This document shows positions 36,500-47,931 of a stretch of DNA of 64,000 bases, in pieces (positions within the stretch are counted from its first letter, which is position 1; each line of letters opens with the position of its first letter). The translations under genes and the position numbers were made by a program. The stretch is from Siphonodentalium dalli. Taxonomy: Eukaryota; Mollusca; Scaphopoda; Gadilida; Siphonodentaliidae. The notes below the pieces were generated by a model. The model ran no database searches. It was not told the origin of the DNA and saw only the letters and a list, made by a program, of their open reading frames with translations. The stretch covers positions 167,390,394-167,454,393 of the forward strand of contig CP136069.1 in NCBI GenBank assembly GCA_032622095.1, read 5' to 3'.

Positions 36500-37640
36500 A
36501 AAACAAATAGCATTAGAGCAAATTACAATTAAACTGCATTCTTCATTTATTAATCATTGTGTTCGAGTTCAGACAAACATTTAGAAAAACTGACAAACTA
36601 ATGGCTTAACATAGGCAAAAAAAAATCAGGATAAACCTGATTTTGGTACTGATTTGAGATACTGTGGCAAAGGCAACGACAAAAAATTGTTGGCGTTATC
36701 AAGCCCGACAAACAAAAACCACAGAAAATTGATGAATGATGACATAATTATAAGTCAGGCAAAAAAAAAATCAAAAAAAAAACCTGGTTTGCCCACTGAT
36801 TTCATTTTGTGATAAGCTACATGGTGATGAAATATTATTAAAATTGGTTCATACCAAATGTAATGAAGAATTACTAATTCATGTTCTGCCCATCTCCTTA
36901 ACACGTTGACTGCCACAATTAGTTATCTCATACTTTTTGTAGTCAATTGTATCCCAGATACATCAATTCAGCAGTTAGCATGTTAACCTACTGGCTTAAG
37001 ACTTGGAAATCCCCAATCTAGTGGAGTTTATTCTAGTAGTCATCAAATACATCCAAAATAATGTGCTGTGATTTAATTATCCTACAGCAGTATCAAACTT
37101 CGAATTTGAAGGGAGACTGTATGCAAACTAGAAATTATACAAACAAATTTAAAAACTGAGGCTTTAATAGTTATGATCTATGATAATGTGTGACATCGTC
37201 CTTTCGATTTTGGTTTGATCTCCTGCTTTAAACTGGTTTTAACTGTATATTCTTGGGGAAAAGATATACATATTTCTATTCTCCTAGCTAGATATTATTG
37301 GTCAATTCTGGACTCGTCATCGATGTGTTTAGTGTTTAATTAATTGTCATAATCTATTATAATTTTGTGAACACTATGAAATTATCAATGTGACAGAAAC
37401 AATATTGCGCTATTTTAGCTATGTGGCGAATCAACCGCTGTATAGGAATTCCGACAATCACCTGATTGGCTGCATCACTTTACTGATAAGTGTTGGGACT
37501 GGCTGACACTGAAATTATGCTTGGTGCGGGAATGATAAATCACAAATATTTTTTAGAGATTTTTGAGAGTTTAATTTAAAAAAAAATTTGTTAGCTGATA
37601 AAAGTCTTAATAATGTTTCTAGTTCCCAAAGATTACAATT
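36500..37640. other. Probable intron
   Basis: Contains a short partial array near 36595-36860 ('caggataaacctgattttgg', 'aaaaacctggtttgcccact') and AT-rich sequence. Confidence 0.4.
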
Positions 37641-37643
37641 TAC

Positions 37644-37707
37644 CTGCTCTATTATTATTTCCTTTTGCTTGTGGGGTTTTTTGAGGCCCAGTCTTATGCC
37701 AATCTGC
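37644..37707 (-). CDS. Small internal exon, same gene
   Basis: Acceptor 'attttattatttcag' and donor GAGCAG|GTAAAT frame 64 bp. After one completing base it encodes QIGIRLGLKKPHKQKEIIIE plus Q and ends in phase 0, which matches the start of the exon at 36491. Family not recognised; exons further upstream were not found. Confidence 0.5.
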
Positions 37708-38089
37708 CTGAAATAATAAAATTCTGTATATAAATATGAGTGTGTGTGTGTCATGTTCAAGGGAATGTACAAGTATGAATGCACTATCTGTAGCCACATA
37801 TTTAAATACAATGGTGTTGCTCACTCAGCTTTAGACTAAATAAAATAATAATTGTGTTTAAGGTAACGGGGAAGGGGGGGGGGGGGGTAAAAACAAATAG
37901 CCAGAGGGGTGGTGAATTCATTTTATTAAAAAAAAAATTCATTTAAATTTTCCCACTCAACAATATTTCTGTTCTATAGGGGTGGAGGGATTCTTCTGGG
38001 TGTCAGAAATTAGAGTCACTTCCTAAGGTGATTTATGGAATTCAGCTGCATAAATTGTCAAAATAATGACTGTTGTTCACTATCTTTAA

Positions 38090-38345
38090 CCCTTGCAAGA
38101 CTGAAGCTTCCTTAAATTTTATGAAAACCCTGTGCCAGTACATTCTTTTATATATGCGAGTCTCCTATCCTATAGGGAGCCTCGCATATAAAAGAGAATA
38201 CATTGGCACAACAATATTTACCTTGACTTTTGAAGCCAATGCATTCTCTATTATATGCTAGGCTCTCAGTGGGAGACTTGCATATATAAAAGAATGCACT
38301 GAGACTCGCATACATATATAAGAGAATGTACTGACACAGGATATT
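38090..38345. mobile_element. Hairpin MITE, three hairpin arms
   Basis: Starts in TTAACCCTTGCAAGACTGAA and carries several copies of the GCGAGTCTCC...GAGCCTCGCATATAAAAGAG palindrome. The right terminus is unclear where it meets the next array. Confidence 0.55.
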
Positions 38346-39215
38346 AATCTGAAGATCCATATAAAGTCTGATTATGATCGGATGAGGACTGTGGTCTGTA
38401 GTGTGCGCCAACAGATTTAGTCATACAAAGTTCGGTCAAGATAGGAGGCTCCTATCCAGAGGTCACCCCAAAGATCCATATGAAGTTTGGTGATGATCGG
38501 ATGAGGGCTGTAGCCTGTATGGTGCGCCAAAGGATATAGTCATACAAAGAGTAAATTCCAAGATGGCCACTTTATTTTTTAAACAAATTTCTGTCAAAAT
38601 AGGAGGCTCCCATCTAGAGGTCACCCCGATGATCCATATAAAGTTTGGTGATGATTGGATGAGGGATGTGGTCTGTAGGGTGTGCCGAAGGATTTAGTCA
38701 TAGAAAGAGTAAATTCCAAGATGGCAGCTGGCGGCCATTTATTTCAATGAATTTCGGTCAAAATAGGAGGCTCCTAGCAAGAGGTCACCCCGAAGATCCA
38801 TATGAAGTTTGGTGATGACCGGAAGAGGGATGCGGTCTGTACGGTGCGCCAAAGGATTTAATCATACAAAGAGTAAATTCCATGATGGCCACTGGTGGCC
38901 ACGTTTTTCAATGAATTTTGGTCAAAATAGGAGGGTCCCATCTAGAGGTCACCCTGAAGTTCCACATGATGTTTGGCGATGATCGGATGAGGGATATGGT
39001 CTGTGGAGTGTGCCAAATGCTATAGTCATACAAAGAGTAAATTCCAAGATGGCCACTGGTGGACATGTTTTTCAACGAATTTCAGTCAAAATAGGAGACT
39101 CCCCTCATCAGGTCACCCCGAAGATCAGTATAAAGTTTGATGACGATCGGATGATGGATGTAGTCTGTAGGGTGTGCCAAAGGACTTAGTCATGCAAAGA
39201 GTAAAATCCAAGATC
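38345..39215. repeat. ~180-190 bp tandem array, five units
   Basis: Units share 'ggaggctcccatctagaggt', 'gaagatccatatgaagtttg', 'gtgatgatcggatgagggat', 'ggatttagtcatacaaagag' and 'taaattccaagatggccact'. Frames inside are incidental. Confidence 0.8.
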
Positions 39216-39319
39216 CCATCTTCTAAACTTGCCTGCAAATTGTTGATGTGAGAATCGAAGGAAAATTTGAAGGAAGAAATTGTAAAAAATTGTAATAAAT
39301 AATAACAAATGATGAAATA

Positions 39320-39432
39320 TTGTTAGGCCAATGCATTCTCTTATATATGCGAGGCGCCCTATGTGTAACTCGTATATATAAGAGAATGCATTGGCACAGG
39401 GTCATCAGGTAGCTACTGTCATGGGAGGGTTA
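39320..39432. mobile_element. Partial TTAA hairpin MITE
   Basis: One hairpin (GCATTCTCTTATATATGCGA... TATATAAGAGAATGC), then a right end GCTACTGTCATGGGAGGGTTAA. Confidence 0.55.
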
Positions 39433-39639
39433 ATCACCAAATTACATTTCAATGATCCATTTATCAGTCTATTTTCATCAAATGAGGACAATCTAAATTA
39501 CCTTGTATTATATAAGATAGGACACTGCTTCAATATCTATAACTCTTCATGACCATTTATGTTAGGAAGAATAAAATATAAAAAATAAAATTAGCCCTCC
39601 CGCCCCAGTTTTCTGAAAAAGTTGGACGTAAATCTAGCA

Positions 39640-41065
39640 ATTTATTTTTATTGGCCTAAGAGAATGCACTGCAACAGGATCTGTAATGCTGAACCACCAC
39701 AGCCTTGGGTTAAATGTGAAAAGGTGACCTGGACATGGAATACTTGGTCAGGAGATTCCAAATTAAGTTTATAATGATAATGTATAACACAACAGCCATC
39801 AAGATAAACACCTCACTGCTGACCAATTAGTATCAATTATACAGCAGAGCTGTCAACAAATCACAGGCTTATGTTAAATAGAGCAAGGAATTCAAACTAA
39901 AAAAAATTTTAAAGAGGGAATATTTTTTTCGAAAAAGGACCATAAATCAGTTAAAAAATAGTCTGATCAAGCACATATTTGACTCGATCTGTCTTTTGTG
40001 CTGAGAAATTCATATACCAAATTTGGTTCCGATCATATAGAAAATGTTAGTTATCGCAACATGCGCAAAGTGTCTACAGACAAACAGACGGATGGACTAA
40101 TGACGAGTGGTCAATCCGGACGTTGACATTACCATACTATGATACGGGTAAATATAAAAATTATGTATAAATTTTCCTATGTCCACTAGCATGGGCATTT
40201 ATCTGATATTTTTGTCTGTGAAACACTGGACAAACATGACAGAATGTGTGATAAAACACAATTTATTCCCATCTTTCCTGGCATAGAGACCCTCTCAGAA
40301 ACCCAGACTAAGAGTGCAAATTAATTACATAGAGCTGCAGCCTGTATGGGAGTGTGCTATCTCTCAAAAAGTAACTCTGGTTACGCCTCACACTGATAGC
40401 TAAAAATAACTCTAATTACCAATTATTAAATACAGATTTACTGTTTGTCTCTCACAGAGCTAAACTTATACCACTGGTAATTAATGAATTGTAGACTGCT
40501 ATGGTTATCTGTTCAATTCATAGTTGAAATAGGGCCATAACTCTGGTATAAAATGTCAGATCTAACCCATATTCAAACTCGATCTATATTTTGAGTTGAG
40601 AAACTCACATACCAAATTTGGTCCCCATCAGTTGAAAAATTGTTGATTTATCGAAGCATGTATACATGAATTCTATGGCAAAGGGCCATAACTCAATTGA
40701 AAAATATCGGATCAAACCCATATTCGAACTCGATCTGTATTTTGGGCTGAGAAACTCGCATACCAAATTTAGTTCCGATCTGATAAAATTGTTTGAGTTA
40801 TGACAGCATGCATGAATTCGAAGTTGAAAAAGGGCCATAACTCAATAAAAAAAACTCAGATCAAACCCATATTCGAACTCGATCTGTATTTTGGTTATGA
40901 TCGGATAGAAAATGGTCGAGTTATCGCACGATGCGTAAAGTGTCCACGGACAGACAGACAAATGGACAGACAGAGACAGATGATGGACGGACGGACTAAC
41001 GACGAGTGGTCAATCCGGACGTTGACATTATGTTTACCATACTGTCTGTGATATGGGTAAACATA
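39640..41065. repeat. Tandem array blocks, second locus
   Basis: 39660-40160 and 40500-41065 repeat the 29.9-31.2 kb sequence in order, including 'gctgaaccaccacagccttg', 'gtgcaaattaattacataga' and the 'gacgagtggtcaatccggac' tail. This argues that a ~1.3 kb composite block, not only the unit, was copied. Confidence 0.7.
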
Positions 41066-41194
41066 AAAAAGAAAGTGTCAATGACACCGTAGCTCATCTT
41101 GGAAAGGGAACCATTTCATGTGTTACAGTCAATGGAGCGATTAGGAATGCGGAAAGATGAAAGGTCTAATTAATACTAGATTATCCATATGAAG

Positions 41195-43215
41195 AGATAT
41201 ATAAGGTAAAATCCAAAATGGTTACTAATGGCTATATTTTTCAATGAAATTCAAAAAACATATGACAGCTTCCATCTAGTAGATCAATATCAAGATTAAT
41301 ATGAAGTTTGTTGACGATCGGATGAGGGAAGTGAACTGTAGGGTGTTCCAAATGATTTAGTCATGCAAAGACCCATATGCTTTCAATGTTAACAGCCATG
41401 ACAAACTTCATGATGATCAGATGAACAGTAGAACCTGTAACCAGTGCCAAAGGATTTAGTCATGCAAAGAGTAAAATCCAAGATGGCTGCCGGCAGCCAT
41501 GTTTTATGGCAGAATGACCCCAAAATGACTCATCCCCATCAACAAGTCAATATTAACATTCATGACAAATTTCATGATGATCCGACCAAAGTTACGACCT
41601 GTAGCCCGTGCCAAAGGATTTTGTCATGCAAAGAGTAAAATCCAAGATGGCTGCTGGCGGCCATGTTTTTTGGCCTAATGACCTAATAATGACTCGTGCC
41701 CATCTGTATTTCAATATTAACATAAATGACAAATTTCATGATGATCAGATAAACAGTAGGGCCTGTAGCAATTGCTAATGAATTGAATTTTGAAATCCAA
41801 GATGGCCACTGGCAGCCATGTTTTTTGACCAAATGAGCCTAAAATGACTCGTTCCCATTTACAAATCAATGTTAACATCCATGACATATTTCATGACGAT
41901 CTGACCAAAGATACAGCCTGTAGCCTGTGTCAAAGATTTAGTCATACAAAGAAAAAATCCAAGATGGCTACCGGGCCGTGCTGGCTGCCATGTTTTATGG
42001 TCGAATGACCCCAAAATGACCTGTTTCCCATCTACATGTTATTGTCAAAATCCGGAACATATTTCACGATGATCCGATTAAAGGTACGACCTGTAGCCTG
42101 TGCCAAAGGATTTAGTCATGCAAAGAGTAAAATTCAAGATGGCTGCTGGCGGCCATGTTTTTCGGCCGAATGACACCCAAAATGACTCGTTCCCATCTAA
42201 ATCTCAATATTAACATCCATGACAAATTTCATGATAATTAGACAAACAGTGTGGCCTGTAGCCTGTGCTACTGGATTGAATTTTGAATTCCAAGATGGCC
42301 ACTGCCAGCTATATTTTTCGGCCAAATGACCCCAAAATGACTCGTTCCCATCTAGATGTCAATGTCAACAGCCATGATAAATTTCAAAATGATCCGACCA
42401 AAGGCACGACTGTAGCCCGTGCCAAAGAATTTAGTCATGCAAAGAGTAAATCCAAGATGGCTGCTGGCGGCCATGTTATTTTGCCGAATAACTCCAAAAT
42501 AACTCATTCCCATCTACATGCCATTGTTAACATACATGACAAATGTAATAATGATCCCAACAAAGGTATGACATGTGCCCGTGCTAAAGGATTTAGTCAT
42601 GCAAAGAGTAAAATCCATAATGGCTGCTGGCACCAATGTTTTTAGGCCGAACGACCCCAAAATTACTCGTTCCCATTTACATGTTAATATTAACTTCCAC
42701 GACAAATTTCATGATGATCAGACGAATACTCCGGGCTGTATCCTGTGCTAATGGATGGAATTTTGAAATCCAATATGGTCGCTGGAAGCCATGTTTTTTT
42801 GCCGAATGACCCCAAAATAACTCGTTCCCATCTACATGTCAATGTCAAGACCCATGACAAATTTCACAATGATTCAACCAAAGGTACGACCTGTAGCCCG
42901 TGCCAAAGGATTTAGTCATGCAAAGAGTGAAATCCAAAATGGCTGCTGGCGGCCATGCTATTTTGCCGAATAACTCCAAAATAACTCATTCCCATCTACA
43001 TGCCATTGTTAACATACATGACAAATGTAATAATGATCCCAACAAAGGTATGACATGTGCCCGTGCCAAAGGATTTAGTCATGCAAAGAGTAAAATCCAT
43101 GATGGCTGCTGGCACCAATGTTTTTAGGCCGAACGACCCCAAAATTACTCGTTCCCATCTACATGTCAATATTAACTTCCACGACAAATTTCATGATGAT
43201 CAGACGAATACACAC
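41195..43215. repeat. ~160 bp tandem array, about twelve units
   Basis: Units share 'aaaggatttagtcatgcaaa', 'atccaagatggctgctggcg', 'gccatgtttttcggccgaat', 'gaccccaaaatgactcgttc', 'catctacatgtcaatattaa' and 'atgacaaatttcatgatgat'. Two stretches of ~280 bp (about 42440-42720 and 42920-43200) are nearly identical, showing recent turnover. The 60-120 codon frames inside are repeat artefacts. The array ends in a CA-rich tract. Confidence 0.85.
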
Positions 43216-43219
43216 GCAC

Positions 43220-43930
43220 ACAAACACACGCACCAACACACACATGGGCGACGGATACCAAGCCATGGCAACAGTTCAAACTTTACAAAGTAAAGTTGAG
43301 CTTAAAGTGTTTAATATTACTTCTTAATTGGGGGTAAATCGACTGCCTGAAATGCATGCTCATGGGTGTTTTTCAGGTGACAAAAACCAAAATTTCCCCG
43401 GGGGAGGCCCCCCGGACCCCCACATATGGGAGACCTCTGCTAGGCCTCCCATACCCTCCAGCAAGCCTACCGGCGGTTGTTTAAATTTCAACCCTATCTC
43501 CGCCCGAAAAAAAGAGGGTTTTTTTGTGTGTAAAACTCATTTTTAGTACACGTAATTGGTTTTGGTAAAACCGATTGAGATACACCAATTCATGGCCAAA
43601 GTTACCGGCACTTGTATAATCTATTTACCACGTTATGCATATGTGTCAGTCAAGCTTGAATCATCTGCATGTTGACTGCAACAACGTTGCGATCAATCAA
43701 ACGCGACATTGCCGCGCGAAGGTGCTCATGGGCGCAGACATCTTTGTCAGGATATACCGTACTTAAATAAGTTCGTACCGAAAAGCGACAAAGCCATAGT
43801 TTTCAAGTTTAACCCTAATTTATACGGTATTGTCCTGATTGCGACAATAATTTAAACTACTAGTTTACAAAAAGTAGGCTACTAAATAGTGGTTGTATTG
43901 TCATTGTATGGCTTACAGGTCTACAAATAT
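43220..43930. other. No recognisable gene
   Basis: Includes a GC-rich palindromic patch CCCCGGGGGAGGCCCCCCGG at about 43397-43416. No exon supported. Confidence 0.4.
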
Positions 43931-43931
43931 T

Positions 43932-44190
43932 ATATATGAGGCCCCCACCCCCCTTTTTCGTACGCCGTATTCCATGCCCTGTTATGAGGTACGCCGTATT
44001 CCAGCCCCTCTGTTAGGAGGTATTCGGTATTCCAAAAATACTGGTATTCGTACGCCGACCTTCAAAAAAATGAAGTTTTCATATATTTTTATGTATTCCA
44101 TATGGCTGTTAACTGGTATTCCGTATTCCACCCTCTGTGTTAAGTGGTATTCCGTATTCCATAGGGGGTGGGGGTGGGGGCCTCATATAT
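43932..44190. mobile_element. Short element with ATATGAGGCCCCCACCCCC ends
   Basis: The inverted termini ATATATGAGGCCCCCACCCC and GGGGTGGGGGCCTCATATAT enclose ~220 bp rich in TATTCCGTATTCCA words. No clear target duplication. Confidence 0.65.
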
Positions 44191-44335
44191 GTCGGCCCTT
44201 ATGTGTACCTAATTTTGTGTGTAAGCTGTATGTGCAGATAGCTTAATTAACTCAAGTACTTAATTGGTAAGCGCTAATGGTGATATACGCCTGGCCATCA
44301 TATAGACAATATGACCTGCCTGTAACAACATTTAA

Positions 44336-44383
44336 CCATCTCACTACCATTAATAACCTGGCTGCCAATGGTAGTGAGATGGT
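44336..44383. repeat. 48 bp TTAA-bounded palindrome
   Basis: TTAA stands at 44332-44335 and 44384-44387. Between them CCATCTCACTACCATT pairs perfectly with AATGGTAGTGAGATGG around a 16 bp loop. With the TTAAs and one more base each, the arms are 21 bp. Confidence 0.7.
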
Positions 44384-44399
44384 TAAATGGATAATACAC

Positions 44400-44970
44400 G
44401 CCATGTTGTATTCCAGTTTGTTTTTCATTACCCGAATGTCCACGGTAACAGTAATGTAGTATGTTCAGATATATTTAAGTATAGCATCAACTCAATCATC
44501 AAAACGTCATGTTAACTGCCATTGAAATAGTATTGCTTCATGGTATAATATAGCCTACCTGTAGGCCTATATATCTATCAAATATATAGAGGCCTATATA
44601 TATCTGACCATGCATGCATGTAATCCGTCAATATGTATTCAGACATATTTTGTTTTCCAGGGCCGCCAGATCCGCCGATAAAGCATCCATGGTCGACTTA
44701 TTAATATATATAAAGCCTTGTTCGAGAAAGTACCAGAATGTTCCGTTTCGGGGATAACCTGTTTTCTTCATTTTGTACGTGTCCGTTTCTTTTCATTGTC
44801 CGGAGAGTAAAGTCCCCTGTTCAAAAGATCACCATATCCTCTTATTTTGATATGTGATCCTGCCCATATTGAGCCACGAGTGACTCCTGAGACGAGGATC
44901 ACGTATCATATGATGGCTGATCCTACGGAGGATCACATATGTTTTTATATCTACACCCGTGCGCATGGCC
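44400..44970. other. No recognisable gene
   Basis: AT-rich; a diverged GATCACATATG / TATGTGATCC palindrome lies at about 44850-44945. Confidence 0.4.
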
Positions 44971-45315
44971 TGACGAAAGGCACTTGATTTTAGAGTTATC
45001 CATCTTCGTCCGCAAGTTGGTCCGAGACCGTCGGCTCGTCGGCTTTTTTTCCAGGCCACTAATTATAAACAGCACCGGTGGTGAAAAATAATAGATTTCA
45101 AAAATCGATATCTGATCACTCTGAGCTTTGATGGGTGGGTTCCACTACTCGAATCAAATATTTTTACCCCCGAAGCCAAAGAAATAGTAATTTGGGAGCG
45201 TTAATTTGGATTATGCATCTTTAATCATACATATTTCAAGCATCAGTTGATGACATGATATATGTACCCAAAAGGATATTTTTATAAGTTCGCCGATTGG
45301 AACTTATTTCAATTG

Positions 45316-45770
45316 TTAACCTTTCTACACCACAGCACTATTGGCGAGTAGTTATCCCATAGGAACTGTTCAGATAATAAGTTTAACCCTTTCTACACCA
45401 AAGCATCATTGGCGAGTAGTTTTCCCATAGGAACTGTTAAGATAATAAGTTTAACCCTTTCTACACCAAAGCATCATTGGCGAGTAGTTATCCCATAGGA
45501 ACTGTTCAGATAATAAGTTTAACCTCTTCTATATTAAAGCATCATTGGCGAGTAGTTATCCCATAGGAACTGTTCAGATAATAAGTTTAACCCTTTATAT
45601 ACTAAAGCATCATTGACGAGTAGTTATCCCATAGGAAACTTTCAGATAATAAGTTTAACACTCGCTATACTAAAGCATCATTGGCGAGTAGTTATACCAT
45701 AGGAAATGTTCAGATAATAAGTTTAACCCTTTCTATACTAAAGCATCGTTGGTGAGTAGTTATCCCAAAA
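45316..45770. repeat. ~65 bp minisatellite, seven units
   Basis: Units read 'tttaaccctttctacacca', 'aagcatcattggcgagtagt' and 'tatcccataggaactgttca', then GATAATAAG. Adjacent units are direct repeats without unique spacers. Confidence 0.9.
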
Positions 45771-45813
45771 TAACTCAACTTCTTGTGAATACATTGTGGA
45801 AGTGGATTGTGCA

Positions 45814-45875
45814 CTCAATAAATTGCTAGTTTATCTGTCGTACATCTACGACAGATAAACTAGCAATTTATTGAG
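45814..45875. repeat. Perfect hairpin, 29 bp arms
   Basis: CTCAATAAATTGCTAGTTTA, extended by TCTGTCGTA, pairs exactly with TACGACAGA and TAAACTAGCAATTTATTGAG around a 4 bp loop. The same hairpin is at 49323-49384 in the second copy. Confidence 0.9.
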
Positions 45876-47014
45876 CAGTTTACTAAGATGGAGTGTCCCT
45901 GTCCCGCTCTGCCCCAATGGTTACTACTGGAACGCAGATAATCGCTAGAAATAAAAACCGATTAGAACTGTAAGCTTCTGTAAAATTCGTCCCGCTCTGT
46001 CCCAATACAAATCACTTTTGTAAGTTTCTACTGACACGTAGATAACCATTAAAGATATCTTATATCAGCTTATGTAACGCTTGTCCCGCGACTATCTACA
46101 TGGGACAAAAACATGCCCCATAACTTTCTGCTCACGTTTCTTGCAATATCTACGCGAAATAAGTGGTTAAATATAAGCTCTCAAATTGTTGGAAGCGTCA
46201 ATATTTGGCATGTATTTTTAAGCCATTGCCATGCCAACCGAGCAAATTTGTGTGAAGAACACATTAACTAAGCCTTGTGCGGCGCAAGATTGTCTCTTGA
46301 AGGTCGTTGATGCCTCGTTGTGGTCATCTGAGTATTGAATTTGGTTTCACGATCGAACAATGTCTGGGAGGCCAATCAATGAGAGGTCTTTGTTTTCAGA
46401 TAAGAACGTGGTACGTTTAATGTATCAAACGATCAATATATACTTACAACAACTTGAACAGGTGGTTGTTAGGGACGTGGAATAACAATATTGGTAACAA
46501 CAATACTGTAAAAAGGCTACAGTGCATTCATCTACATCCCTGATCAAGTGGTTCTGTTGTTTTTGATATGATATGGTGGGCCCTGCTGTATATAATCATA
46601 ACATAAACATAAAGAGTTATTGAAAAACACACCCACGCTGGGCAGTTGTCATATACATATGGAGAGATCATGTTAACACAAGCCAAGACAACTTCATGTA
46701 AAATATATCTAGAACAATAGAACATGTATTGATAGCTCAGCATAATATTCTAATTTGTTTTGCGGAAAACTGCCTAACCATGTTACAGATCAGATTGCAA
46801 ATGCTCGGGTTTTCAGCCTTCATGAAGAATATGAACATTTCTTTTTCATCAAAGTTTACGAAAATTGGTTGGTGAAATCTTATTTCAGTGAAAAATCTTT
46901 TCCGCAACTAGTTATGCTTTTGTACATCTCAATATAAAGTGTTCTTCCGTTTCAATATTTCCGTTCCGTATTGCTATGATGCGAGTATGGCAACGAGATG
47001 CTATTTAATATTAA

Positions 47015-47221
47015 CCCTTTTTGTGCCAAGTCCGATTTTTGTATCAACCCATATTTCCTTGATCATTTTTCAAATTTATTGATTGTGATAATGTGATACA
47101 TTGATGGAAAGAGCTATTAGAGCTCTTTCCATCAATGTATCACATTATTATAATCAATAAATTTGAAAAATGATCAAGGAAATATGGGTTGATACAAAAA
47201 TCGGACTTGGCACTGAAAGGG
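47015..47221. mobile_element. TTAA MITE, near-perfect 95 bp arms
   Basis: TTAA precedes CCCTTTTTGTGCCAAGTCCG; the right end is CGGACTTGGCACTGAAAGGG followed by TTCA. The arms pair over ~95 bp, including GATACATTGATGGAAAGAGC. Copies occur at 51954-52160 and, internally deleted, at 61808-61931. Confidence 0.85.
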
Positions 47222-47931
47222 TTCAGAACAAATACTGTTATTTTTCATAAAGTTGTAATTTGGGCAAAAGACAGTGTCGGTGCGAAACATTCAAGAACAT
47301 AATATTTTGAAATAGTTTAAAGTTGCGTAATCCTATCAAATCCTATGCTTCATTGACAGATTCAACTATATACCGGCATTTGTTTTGGAAGCGTGGAAGT
47401 CCAGGAACTATACTAGTGAATGGTTGTTCTCGAAATTTTGAGTGAGCAAAAGCAAAAACACCATTGAAAAAATTCGCCAAAAAACAATTAATGGTCTGAT
47501 CTGGGTAAACTGATTGACAACTGGTGGATAAACACTCCTGCTTCGTGTGGACATACACGTACGATGCTCGATGTCTGTATTACGATGAGAAACAAACATA
47601 TCCCCATATCATATACGTGAAAATGACTTTCCCATATTCTCGGTTTTGGCGATACCCTCGGTTTTGGCGATACCACGTACACGGGGGTGATTATCTTGTT
47701 GTTGTTTGTGCAGTTTAAAGATGCAAAATCCGAATTAACGCTACTAAATTACTATATCTTTGGATTCGGGGGTAAAAAAAAAACGTTTGAGTCGAGGAAC
47801 CCACCCATCAAATCTCATAGTTATCAGATATCGATTTTTGAAATCTGTTATTTTTCACCACCTCGATTATTTGGCGGCCTGACAAATATTCAACGAATGC
47901 CGACCGACATACTCTCGATACCAAAATGCGT

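Larger units (their letters stand above)
44973..47925. mobile_element. Large inverted-repeat element, copy 1
   Basis: The left segment ('ggtggtgaaaaataatagat', 'aaaaatcgatatctgat', ending 'gcgttaatttggatt' at 45224) is the diverged complement of 47723-47870 ('gaattaacgct', 'atcagatatcgatttttgaa', 'tttttcaccacc'). The arms are ~150-250 bp. The interior holds a ~65 bp minisatellite, a perfect hairpin and a TTAA MITE. Blocks 44973-46255 and 46253-47332 are near-identical to 48481-49764 and 51186-52271. Copy 1 lacks ~1.4 kb found in copy 2 and has ~390 bp of its own before the right arm. No transposase is readable. Confidence 0.7.

Noticed and set aside
42283-43187. Overlapping open frames of 60-120 codons on both strands, with near-identical products
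   Set aside because: They are translations of ~160 bp satellite units in phase; products repeat MTRSHL- and FSHAKSK-type blocks and have no start or splice context.
45316-45770. Regular ~65 bp repeats considered as a CRISPR array
   Set aside because: Units are contiguous direct repeats without unique spacers, in a eukaryotic context with no cas-like gene.
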